From an uncultured Rubrivivax sp. (GTDB lineage Bacteria > Pseudomonadota > Gammaproteobacteria > Burkholderiales > Burkholderiaceae_C): DNA of 10,430 nucleotides. The position numbers and the translations under genes were made by a program. Shown here piece by piece: positions 1 through 5,261 of this stretch (its first letter is position 1; every line of letters begins with the position of its first letter). The notes under the pieces were generated by a model. The model was not told where the DNA came from, did not search any database, and saw only the letters and a program-made list of their open reading frames with translations. The stretch covers positions 1-10,430 of the forward strand of contig CALJUI010000398.1 in NCBI GenBank assembly GCA_937975735.1. The letters are read 5' to 3'.

Positions 1-167
1 AGTTGGCGGCTCTGTTCCTCGCTCATCCACTGGAAGGGCTCCAGCAGTTCGGCGGCCTCCACCACCAGCGCGCTGGCGATGTTCTTCGGCGCGTGGAACT
101 GGTCCCAGTCGCGGTCGATCGCGAAGCGGTCGACGGCGCGGGTGAGGTCGTGCAGGGAGTCGGGCAT
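1..167 (-). CDS. MazG-like nucleotide pyrophosphohydrolase, N-terminal part (runs off left edge)
   Basis: Reading leftwards from the ATG at 167-165, 55 complete codons are open to the window edge. The protein begins MPDSLHDLTRAVDRF and continues through a W-x-Q-F-H-x-P-K-N segment (residues 21-29) into VVEAAELLEPFQW (residues 35-47). This matches the start of small MazG-like/dCTPase-type all-alpha NTP pyrophosphohydrolases, which hydrolyse (d)NTPs to monophosphate and pyrophosphate in nucleotide-pool sanitation. Glu37 and Glu40 form the first E-x-x-E half of the Mg-binding site. The second acidic pair (E-x-x-D) should lie beyond the edge. Family members are about 110-120 residues, so roughly half is visible. 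No clear Shine-Dalgarno precedes the ATG. The gene is divergent from the oxidoreductase at 300. Family is seen from the sequence; exact substrate cannot be told. Confidence 0.82.
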   Translation of the reverse strand, partial: MPDSLHDLTRAVDRFAIDRDWDQFHAPKNIASALVVEAAELLEPFQWMSEEQSRQ

Positions 168-299
168 GGCGGTGCTTGGGCGTCGGGTGGTTCATTGTGC
201 GGGCAGCGGCCGGGAAACCCCCCGCTCGCGGCGCGCGGACCCATCGCCTAGGCTGCACCCTGGGCGGCACGGGCCGCCCGGCCCGGCCGAGGAGATGCC
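168..299. promoter_or_regulatory. Divergent intergenic region
   Basis: These 132 bases separate the leftward MazG-like gene from the rightward oxidoreductase and should hold promoters for both. The only -10-like hexamer noticed for the rightward gene is TAGGCT at 249-254, with no good -35 at 16-18 bases, so no promoter is asserted. A clear Shine-Dalgarno, GAGGAG, lies at 289-294, five bases before the ATG at 300, and supports that start. Confidence 0.4.
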
Positions 300-1664
300 A
301 TGACCCCGTTGTTCGCCAAGCTCCAGCAGCGCGCCGCCGAAGGGCGGCCGATCCGCGTCGGCCTCATCGGCGCCGGCAAGTTCGGCAGCATGTACCTGGC
401 CCAGGTGCCGCGCACGCCCGGCGTGCACCTGGTCGGCATCGCGGACCTGAACCCGGAGGCGGCAGGCCGCAACCTCGCGCGCGTGGGCTGGGATGCGGAG
501 CGCGTGCAGGCGCCGAGCCTGGACGCGGCGCTGAAGGACGGCCGCACGCACCTCGGCGACGACTGGCTGGCGCTGGTGCGCCACCCGGCGATCGACGTCG
601 TCGTCGAGTGCACCGGCCACCCGATCGCCGCCGTCGACCACTGCCTGGAGGCCTTCGCGCAGGGCAAGCACGTCGTCAACGTCACCGTCGAGGCCGATGC
701 GTTCTGCGGCCCGTTGCTGGCGAAGAAGGCGGCCGAGGCGGGCGTGGTGTATTCGCTGGCCTTCGGCGACCAGCCGGCGCTGATCTGCGACCTGGTGGAC
801 TGGGCGCGCACCTGCGGCTTCCCGGTCGTGGCCGCCGGGCGCGGGCACAAGTGGCTGCCGCACTTCGCACGGAGCACGCCGGCGACGGTGTGGGGCCACT
901 ACGGCCTGACGCCCGAGCAGGCGGCGCGCGGCGGGCTGAACCCGAAGATGTTCAACAGCTTCCTCGACGGCTCCAAGCCGTCGATCGAGTGCACCGCGGT
1001 GGCCAACGCCACCGGGCTGGCGGTGCCCGGCGACGGCCTGCGGTACCCGCCGGCGAGCATTGCCGACATCCCGTTCGTGACGCGGCCGAAGAGCGAAGGC
1101 GGCGTGCTCGAGAAGAAGGGCATGGTCGAGGTCATCAGCAGCCTGGAGCCCGACGGGCGTGTGATCCCGCACGACATCCGCATGGGCGTGTGGGTCACGG
1201 TCGAGGCCGAGACCGACTACGTCAAGCACTGCTTCGAGGAATACAACGCCCACACCGACCCGAGCGGCCGCTACTTCACGCTGTACAAGCGCTGGCACCT
1301 GATCGGGCTGGAGGTGGGGATGAGCGTGGCCAGCGTCGCGCTGCGCGGCGAGGCCACCGGCTGCGCGTCGCACTGGCACGCCGACGTGGTGGCCACCGCC
1401 AAGCGCGACCTGCAGCCCGGCGAGGTGCTCGACGGCGAGGGCGGCTACTGCGTCTGGGGCAAGCTGCAGCCGGCCGAGCGCTCGAAGGCGATCGGCGGCC
1501 TGCCGCTCGGGCTGGCGCACGACGTCAAGCTCGTGCGAGCGGTCAGGCAGGGCCAGTGCCTGACCTGGGACGACGTGGCGATGGACACGAGCACGCGCGC
1601 CTACGCGCTGCGGCGCGAGATGGAGCGGGCGAGCGTGGCCGGCCGTGAGCGCGCCGGTGCCTGA
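300..1664 (+). CDS. Homoserine dehydrogenase-like NAD(P)-dependent oxidoreductase with C-terminal SAF domain
   Basis: A 454-residue soluble protein. Residues about 18-50 form a Rossmann start with G-L-I-G-A-G-K-F-G (21-29) and an Asp at the end of strand 2 (IAD, about 49), which usually favours NAD over NADP. A V-V-E-C-T-G-H-P segment near residues 100-108 is typical of Gfo/Idh/homoserine-dehydrogenase-like folds. The last ~75 residues (from about 363, with DLQPGEVLDGEGGYCVWGK) look like an SAF domain, the antifreeze-like module also found in FlgA and sialic acid synthases. This domain order matches the predicted homoserine dehydrogenase group COG4091, which is often annotated loosely and whose substrates are largely unassigned. 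It lacks the usual homoserine dehydrogenase catalytic/ACT layout, so a role in threonine or methionine synthesis should not be assumed. The ATG at 300 has GAGGAG five bases upstream. The 3' end overlaps the DUF4112 gene by 20 bases, so the two are probably co-transcribed. Confidence 0.85.
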   Translation: MTPLFAKLQQRAAEGRPIRVGLIGAGKFGSMYLAQVPRTPGVHLVGIADLNPEAAGRNLARVGWDAERVQAPSLDAALKDGRTHLGDDWLALVRHPAIDVVVECTGHPIAAVDHCLEAFAQGKHVVNVTVEADAFCGPLLAKKAAEAGVVYSLAFGDQPALICDLVDWARTCGFPVVAAGRGHKWLPHFARSTPATVWGHYGLTPEQAARGGLNPKMFNSFLDGSKPSIECTAVANATGLAVPGDGLRYPPASIADIPFVTRPKSEGGVLEKKGMVEVISSLEPDGRVIPHDIRMGVWVTVEAETDYVKHCFEEYNAHTDPSGRYFTLYKRWHLIGLEVGMSVASVALRGEATGCASHWHADVVATAKRDLQPGEVLDGEGGYCVWGKLQPAERSKAIGGLPLGLAHDVKLVRAVRQGQCLTWDDVAMDTSTRAYALRREMERASVAGRERAGA

Positions 1665-2148
1665 GCCCGATCCGCACCAGCGCCAGGCCGCCGTGCGCGC
1701 GCGGCTCAAGCGCCTGGCCTGGCTGCTCGACAGCGCGATCCCGCTGCCCGGCGGCTACCGCATCGGGCTGGACGGGCTGATCGGCCTGGTCCCGGGGCTG
1801 GGCGACGCGATCGCCGCGCTGCTGTCGTCGTACATCGTGGTCGAGGCGGCGCGCCTGCGCGTGCCGGCCAGCGTGCTGCTGCGCATGGGGCTGAACGTGG
1901 CGCTGGAACTGGTGGTCGGCGCGGTGCCGTTGCTGGGCGACCTGTTCGACTTCGCCTTCAAGGCCAACGAGCGCAACGTGCGCCTGCTCGAGGCCAGCCT
2001 GGGCCCGCCCGAGCAGGTGAAGGCGCTGCGCCGCCGCAGTCGTTGGGCGGTGGCCGCGGCGCTGGCGGTGCCGGTGCTGGTGCTGCTGGTGGCGCTGGCG
2101 CTGGTGATCGGCCTGGCGCTGCTGGTCGCGACGGCGCTGGGTGGGTGA
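1645..2148 (+). CDS. DUF4112 family membrane protein
   Basis: A 167-residue protein beginning at a GTG (1645-1647) inside the end of the preceding oxidoreductase gene, with a 20-base overlap in another frame, which implies translational coupling. Residues 20-55 read LKRLAWLLDSAIPLPGGYRI then LDGLIGLVPGLGD, the conserved core of DUF4112 proteins. A second related motif, VPLLGDLFDFAFKANERN, follows at about 94-111, so P-x-x-G-D occurs twice. The C-terminus (about 134-165) is one long hydrophobic helix of A, L and V after a basic R-R-R-S-R patch, a probable membrane anchor. Function of the family is unknown. No strong Shine-Dalgarno precedes the GTG, and no in-frame ATG offers a better start before the conserved core. 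Confidence 0.85.
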   Translation: MSAPVPEPDPHQRQAAVRARLKRLAWLLDSAIPLPGGYRIGLDGLIGLVPGLGDAIAALLSSYIVVEAARLRVPASVLLRMGLNVALELVVGAVPLLGDLFDFAFKANERNVRLLEASLGPPEQVKALRRRSRWAVAAALAVPVLVLLVALALVIGLALLVATALGG

Positions 2149-2170
2149 CACTCGGCCCGTTCCCCTTCCC

Positions 2171-2190
2171 CGTCCATCACCGTCCATCAC
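2171..2190. repeat. Perfect tandem repeat of 10 bases in the TM2 gene leader
   Basis: CGTCCATCAC occurs twice back to back (2171-2180, 2181-2190), directly upstream of the CGGAG that serves the ATG at 2201. It lies in the 52-base gap between the DUF4112 and TM2 genes. It may be a simple slippage duplication; no regulatory role can be claimed. Confidence 0.7.
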
Positions 2191-2200
2191 CGGAGCCGCC

Positions 2201-2602
2201 ATGTCCGCCCAGCCCGACACCCACAGCAAGACCATCGGCTACCTGCTCTGGATCTTCGGCTTCATGGGCGCGCACCGCTTCTACTACGGGCGCCAGCTCA
2301 CCGGCACGCTGTGGTTCTTCACGCTGGGGCTGCTGTTCGTCGGCTGGATCATCGACCTGTTCCTGATCCCCGGCATGGACCGCGACGCCGACCGCCGCTA
2401 CGTGGCCGGGCCCAAGAGCTACAACGTCAGCTGGGTGCTGCTGACCTTCCTGGGCATCTTCGGCATCCACCGCTTCTACCTCGGCAAGTGGCTCACCGGG
2501 CTGCTGTGGCTGCTGACCGGCGGGCTGCTGCTGGTCGGCGTGCTGTACGACTACTGGACGCTGAACGGGCAGGTCGACGAGGTCAACGGCGCGGCGAGCT
2601 GA
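2201..2602 (+). CDS. Protein with two tandem TM2 domains
   Basis: A 133-residue membrane protein. The reading frame is open upstream to 2141, but the ATG at 2201 is chosen because CGGAG lies at 2191-2195, five bases before it, and the residues upstream are low-complexity and unlike the family. Two copies of the TM2 module (two helices joined by a short turn) are visible. Copy one spans about residues 11-56, with GYLLWIFGFMGAHRFYYGR and ending WIIDLFLIP. Copy two spans about 74-122, with LLTFLGIFGIHRFYLGKW and ending LLVGVLYDYW. Each carries the family signature G-x-H-R-F-Y-x-G. TM2 proteins are small integral membrane proteins of poorly known function, and most bacterial examples carry one module. 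It follows the DUF4112 gene on the same strand after 52 bases, so it may share its transcript. It converges on PEP-CTERM gene A. Confidence 0.9.
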   Translation: MSAQPDTHSKTIGYLLWIFGFMGAHRFYYGRQLTGTLWFFTLGLLFVGWIIDLFLIPGMDRDADRRYVAGPKSYNVSWVLLTFLGIFGIHRFYLGKWLTGLLWLLTGGLLLVGVLYDYWTLNGQVDEVNGAAS

Positions 2603-2623
2603 CGCCGGCGCCGGCCCCGGCAG

Positions 2624-3334
2624 TCATCCCGCCCGGATTCGCCGCGCCGCGATCAGCCCGGCGGCCACCAGCGCCAGCGTGCCGGGCTCGGGCACCGGGG
2701 TGCCGCCGCCACCGCCACCGCTCCCGCAGTCGCCCAGGCGGGCGCTGAAGCAGCTGACCGTGCCGCCAAAGTAGCCCAGGCGTGCGCCGTCGGAGAGGTC
2801 GGCGATGTCGACGGTGATGCTGTGCACCAGAGGGTCGCCGAGCGTCAGCAGATGCGTGGGCAGGCCCGTCGAGGGAACGGCTGTCGGGGCAAGATCGTGC
2901 GTGAAACGCAGGTAGTCCAGGCCCGCCAGGAGCCCCGTGCCGCTGCCCGTCAGAGCGAGCGTTTCGAGCAGGTCGCCAGGGCCGGACAGGCTCAACCCGT
3001 AGAAGACGTTGTGCTTGCTGGTCCCCGACGTCCAGGAGTCGCCGCCGACGCTGAACGAAATGGCGCCGACCGGACCGGCATGGGACCTGTAGTTGATGCC
3101 CGTCTCGAGCAGCGGCGCACCGGGGTCGTAGAGCAGCTGGCCGAAGAAGGCTTCGCCCGAATAGCCTGCGTGCATGCCCGTGGCCCAGTCGATCGTGCCC
3201 CGGAAGTAGTAGGACAGCGGCGCCGCCGCTGCCGACGAACACAGGGCGATCAGTGACGCACCCAGCGCCGCCCTCAGCCACTTGAGACTCGCCTTGGGCG
3301 GTTTGCAGCCGGTCCACATGCTGGAATCGATCAT
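2624..3334 (-). CDS. PEP-CTERM sorting domain protein A
   Basis: A 236-residue predicted exported protein. The start ATG (3334-3332) has AGGAGA (plus-strand TCTCCT at 3340-3345) five bases upstream; an in-frame Met at residue 6 is less well placed. Residues about 17-38 form a signal peptide (K-W-L-R, then an Ala/Leu core ending AAAA), followed by PLSYYFRGTIDWATG at the mature N-terminus. The C-terminus has the tripartite PEP-CTERM signal: VPEPGT (214-219), a short hydrophobic helix (220-230) and a basic end R-R-I-R. In such proteins exosortase is expected to cut the tail at the inner membrane before surface or matrix delivery. A Gly run and the pair CFSARLGDC precede the tail. No exosortase gene is in the window. 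It is a paralogue of the gene at 4533-5261, with strong similarity in the N-terminal domain and an identical last-40-residue cassette. The role is unknown; extracellular polymer or biofilm proteins commonly bear this tail. Confidence 0.9.
   Translation of the reverse strand: MIDSSMWTGCKPPKASLKWLRAALGASLIALCSSAAAAPLSYYFRGTIDWATGMHAGYSGEAFFGQLLYDPGAPLLETGINYRSHAGPVGAISFSVGGDSWTSGTSKHNVFYGLSLSGPGDLLETLALTGSGTGLLAGLDYLRFTHDLAPTAVPSTGLPTHLLTLGDPLVHSITVDIADLSDGARLGYFGGTVSCFSARLGDCGSGGGGGGTPVPEPGTLALVAAGLIAARRIRAG
2641..2760. repeat. 120-base direct repeat, copy 1 (3' end of PEP-CTERM gene A)
   Basis: These 120 bases match 4553-4672 at 119 of 120 positions by direct reading. The one difference is G at 2726 versus A at 4638. 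The copies are in the same orientation, 1,912 bases apart, and in the same reading frame of two PEP-CTERM genes. The encoded 40 residues (Cys pair, Gly run, PEP motif, helix, first two Arg) are identical. The match ends sharply: 2761 is T and 4673 is C, and the sequence then diverges. Confidence 0.95.
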
Positions 3335-3480
3335 GGGGTTCTCCTGTGACGATGGGCGCAGTGTGGGCCTGGGGGCGTCACGTCACCGTCACGCGGAGTC
3401 GACTTCGCTCGCCGGCCTGGTGGCTGACAGAACGAGGCGAACGGCGGAGTTGGGCAGTCTCCGCGCCGCCTTGCGTCTCG
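3335..3480. promoter_or_regulatory. Divergent intergenic region between PEP-CTERM gene A and the MNT/HEPN module
   Basis: This stretch should carry the leader of PEP-CTERM gene A and the upstream promoter part of the module. For gene A it contains GATGGGCGCA at 3351-3360 (plus strand), which is repeated at 5280-5289 at nearly the same distance from the start of paralogue B. It also contains three CGTCAC units at 3376-3381, 3381-3386 and 3387-3392, 42-58 bases upstream of the start. For the rightward gene a TTGCGT at 3471-3476 can serve as a weak -35. An open frame on the plus strand crosses this region but has no start signal or recognisable protein content, so it is treated as non-coding. 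Confidence 0.45.
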
Positions 3481-3499
3481 TACCCAATATGGGTACATT
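3471..3499 (+). promoter_or_regulatory. Candidate sigma-70-type promoter of the MNT/HEPN module
   Basis: TTGCGT (3471-3476) and TACATT (3494-3499) are exactly 17 bases apart and match the -35 and -10 consensus at 3 and 4 of 6 positions. Transcription would begin near 3505-3507, leaving about 10 bases before the ATG at 3516. Such a near-leaderless mRNA would fit the absence of a Shine-Dalgarno there. The two palindromic repeats fall on the spacer/-10 and on the start site, as repressor operators would. The prediction comes from sequence matching only. Confidence 0.45.
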
Positions 3500-3516
3500 C
3501 ATGCCCAATATGGGTA
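3481..3516. promoter_or_regulatory. Pair of palindromic operator-like repeats, 21-base period
   Basis: TACCCAATATGGGTA at 3481-3495 and TGCCCAATATGGGTA at 3502-3516 share a 13-base core. Each has inverted half-sites CCCA / TGGG around ATA, extended to TACCCA / TGGGTA in copy 1. They start 21 bases apart, two helical turns, so dimers would bind on the same DNA face. The sites are AT-rich islands in otherwise GC-rich sequence. They overlap the candidate promoter and the translation start; the last A of copy 2 is the A of the ATG. The next gene encodes a winged helix-turn-helix, so autorepression is the simplest reading, but this is inference. Confidence 0.75.
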
Positions 3517-4124
3517 TGTCAGCCGCCCCTCACGCGCCCTCCGGGCTGGCCGACGCGCTGTTCTCCGGCACGCGACAGCGCGTGCTGGCGCTGCTGTTCG
3601 GCCAGCCGGCGCGCAGCTTCTACGCCACCGAGCTGATCGGGCTGGCGGGCAGCGGGTCGGGGGCGGTGCAGCGCGAGCTGGCCAATCTGGAGCGCGCCGG
3701 CCTGGTCACGGTGCGTGCGGTGGGCAACCAGAAGCACTACCAGGCCAACCCGGCCGCACCGATCTTCAGCGAGCTGTGCGCCATCGTGCAGAAGACCGTG
3801 GGCCTGGCCGAGCCGCTGCGGGAGGCGCTGCAGCCGCTGCGCGCCCGGATCGACGCGGCCTTCGTCTACGGGTCGGTGGCCCGGCAGGCCGACCATGCGG
3901 CCAGCGACGTGGACCTGCTGCTGCTGAGCGACACGCTGGCCTATGCGGACGTCTTCGGCGCGGTAGAAGCCGCCGCCGCGAAGATCGGCCGCAGCGTGAA
4001 CCCGACGATCGTCACGCGCAAGGACTTCAAGTCGCGGCTCGACGCGCGCGAGGCATTTCTGACCCGCGTGCTCGAACAGCCCAAGCTGTGGATCCTCGGA
4101 GGCGAGTCTGAGCTCCCCGTTTGA
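3516..4124 (+). CDS. Winged-helix / MNT nucleotidyltransferase fusion protein (putative antitoxin or regulator)
   Basis: A 202-residue protein from the ATG at 3516. In-frame ATGs at 3489, 3501 and 3510 lie within or between the operator-like repeats and would only add residues resembling the translated repeats; none has a Shine-Dalgarno. Residues about 11-78 form a winged helix-turn-helix, with TRQRVLALLFG, then SFYATELI and a recognition-helix region SGAVQRELANLERAGLVTV, followed by the wing GNQKHYQAN. Residues about 112-190 form a minimal nucleotidyltransferase with V-Y-G-S-V-A-R (117-123) and D131-V-D133, an exact GS-X10-DXD motif with both metal-binding Asp residues present. In known MNT/HEPN pairs (MntA/HepT) the MNT protein AMPylates and silences the HEPN ribonuclease toxin. 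The fused DNA-binding domain suggests that here it also represses the operon. The HEPN-like gene overlaps its end by 17 bases. Domain calls are firm; the antitoxin role is inferred from context. Confidence 0.85.
   Translation: MSAAPHAPSGLADALFSGTRQRVLALLFGQPARSFYATELIGLAGSGSGAVQRELANLERAGLVTVRAVGNQKHYQANPAAPIFSELCAIVQKTVGLAEPLREALQPLRARIDAAFVYGSVARQADHAASDVDLLLLSDTLAYADVFGAVEAAAAKIGRSVNPTIVTRKDFKSRLDAREAFLTRVLEQPKLWILGGESELPV
4098..4110 (+). promoter_or_regulatory. Ribosome binding site and non-standard CTG start
   Basis: GGAGG (4098-4102), spacer CGAGT, then CTG (4108-4110). The Shine-Dalgarno lies inside the last codons of the MNT gene, 22-26 bases before its stop. The position of this strong site fits only this frame's CTG. 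The next candidate, the ATG at 4189, has no comparable site at normal spacing (GGAG at 4175-4178 is 10 bases away). Confidence 0.65.
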
Positions 4125-4536
4125 CGCGCTCTGCGGGCCGGGCAAGCCGCTCAAGCCCGAGCCGCCCGACGCGCAGGAGTTCGCCGGGATGTTGCGCTCG
4201 GGGCTGGCGCGGCTGCACGACGCGGCCAACGCAGCGCTGGCGCAGGAGAGCCGGTTCGACCTTGCCTACAACGCCGCCCACGCCTTGTGCCTGGCGGCGC
4301 TGCGGCGGCACGGTTACCGGTCGGCCAACCGGTACATCGTGTTCCAGCTGCTGCCGCACACGCTCGGGCTGGGGCCGGAGGTCTGGCGCGTGCTGTCCAA
4401 GTGCCACGATGTGCGCAACCGCGGCGAGTACGAAGGCGCGCTGCACATCGACGAGCGGCTCGTGTCGGACCTGCTCGTGGCCTGTCGGGCGGTGGCTGAC
4501 GAGCTGCAGTCGCTGCCGCCGCCTTCGGCGCACTAG
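4108..4536 (+). CDS. Small HEPN-like protein, partner of the MNT protein; probable CTG start
   Basis: An alpha-helical, soluble-looking protein of 142 residues if begun at CTG 4108-4110. A perfect GGAGG at 4098-4102 lies five bases before this CTG. The codons from 4108 to the first in-frame ATG at 4189 read as good protein (SSPFDALCGPGKPLKPEPPD), and no ATG, GTG or TTG is in frame between. Starting at 4189 would give 115 residues and discard this stretch. Residues about 48-60 (RFDLAYNAAHALC) and 99-110 (CHDVRNRGEYEG) resemble HEPN-domain helices. The R-N-x-x-E-Y motif (Arg103 to Tyr108) stands where classical HEPN ribonucleases have R-X4-6-H, so the catalytic His is replaced or the activity differs. 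The gene overlaps the MNT gene by 17 bases and shares its stop, CTAG, with PEP-CTERM gene B on the other strand. Toxin function is not shown; the HEPN assignment is moderate. Confidence 0.75.
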   Translation: MSSPFDALCGPGKPLKPEPPDAQEFAGMLRSGLARLHDAANAALAQESRFDLAYNAAHALCLAALRRHGYRSANRYIVFQLLPHTLGLGPEVWRVLSKCHDVRNRGEYEGALHIDERLVSDLLVACRAVADELQSLPPPSAH

Positions 4537-5261
4537 AAGCTGGCCCGGCGCCGCCGCGCCGCGATCAGCCCGGCGGCCACCAGCGCCAGCGTGCCGGGCT
4601 CGGGCACCGGGGTGCCGCCGCCACCGCCACCGCTCCCACAGTCGCCCAGGCGGGCGCTGAAGCAGCTGACCGCGCCAGTGAAGCCGCCCAGGGTGTTGAA
4701 GCTCGCGTCACGGTCCTCGGCCGCCAGGCTCATGCCGCGCAGCCGGGGGTCGTCGAAGGTCGGCATCTGCGCCGGCAGGTCGAGGGAGGCCAGCACGTCC
4801 ATGTCGATGTCCTGGAACAGGTACAGGGCGTCCAGGCCGGCCAGGGCCCCGGTGCCGCTGCCGGCAAGTCCCAGCGATCCCAGGCCATCGGCGACCCACG
4901 GGGCCCCGAGCGTGCTGGCAACGCGGTTGAGCACCCACTGCTCGCCCGCGCCCGACGTCCAGCCGTCGCCGCCGACCCCGAAGGTGACGGCCGCCGCCGG
5001 CCCGGCGTAGTTCTTGAAGTTGCCGCCCGCACCGAGCAGCGGCGCCGCCGGGTCGTACAGCAGTCGCCCGGTGAATGCCTGACCCGAGTAGCCGGCGGCA
5101 TTGCCGACGGCCGTGTCGATCGTGCCGCCGAAGTAGTAGGTCAGCGGCGCGGCCGTCGCCCCGGCGCCCACGGCCAGCAGCATCGCGGCCAGCGCGGACT
5201 GGATCAGGCGCCGCCCGCCGGGTCGACGGGTCTGCGCAGCGGAGGTCGGGGACGTGTTCAT
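4533..5261 (-). CDS. PEP-CTERM sorting domain protein B (paralogue of protein A)
   Basis: A 242-residue predicted exported protein. The ATG at 5261-5259 has AGGAG (plus-strand CTCCT at 5269-5273) seven bases upstream. The N-terminus has R-R-P-G-G-R-R, then a hydrophobic core LIQSALAAMLLAVGAGATAA as signal peptide to about residue 38, then PLTYYFGGTIDTAVG, matching PLSYYFRGTIDWATG in protein A. The shared domain continues with AGYSGxAFxGxLLYDPxAPLL and VGGDxWTSG. The central third (about 105-185) is much more divergent. The C-terminus repeats the Cys pair CFSARLGDC, a Gly run, VPEPGT (219-224), a short helix and R-R-R-R, the tripartite PEP-CTERM signal expected to be handled by exosortase. Its stop codon TAG overlaps the HEPN-like gene's TAG as one CTAG (4533-4536). 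The ligand or role is unknown. The near-identical 3' cassette against a diverged body suggests gene conversion or recent exchange between A and B. Confidence 0.9.
   Translation of the reverse strand: MNTSPTSAAQTRRPGGRRLIQSALAAMLLAVGAGATAAPLTYYFGGTIDTAVGNAAGYSGQAFTGRLLYDPAAPLLGAGGNFKNYAGPAAAVTFGVGGDGWTSGAGEQWVLNRVASTLGAPWVADGLGSLGLAGSGTGALAGLDALYLFQDIDMDVLASLDLPAQMPTFDDPRLRGMSLAAEDRDASFNTLGGFTGAVSCFSARLGDCGSGGGGGGTPVPEPGTLALVAAGLIAARRRRASF
4553..4672. repeat. 120-base direct repeat, copy 2 (3' end of PEP-CTERM gene B)
   Basis: Partner of 2641-2760, identical at 119 of 120 positions. Between the two copies lie the body and promoter of PEP-CTERM gene A and the whole MNT/HEPN module. Recombination between copies would delete 1,912 bases and leave a single intact chimeric PEP-CTERM gene. 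Confidence 0.95.

Noticed and set aside
176..1709. Long open frames on both strands (176-1648 plus, 192-1709 minus) over the oxidoreductase gene
   Set aside because: They are made mostly of Arg, Ala, Gly and His, as expected of frame shadows in GC-rich DNA, and contradict the clear Rossmann/SAF protein in the 300-1664 frame.
2604..2615. Perfect palindrome GCCGGCGCCGGC between the TM2 gene and PEP-CTERM gene A as a terminator
   Set aside because: It has no loop and no following T run on either strand. Such palindromes arise easily in sequence of this composition.
3282..3515. N-terminal extension of the MNT protein to starts at 3282, 3489, 3501 or 3510
   Set aside because: The extra residues have no family resemblance, no start has a Shine-Dalgarno, and the region contains the promoter-like boxes and operator-like repeats.
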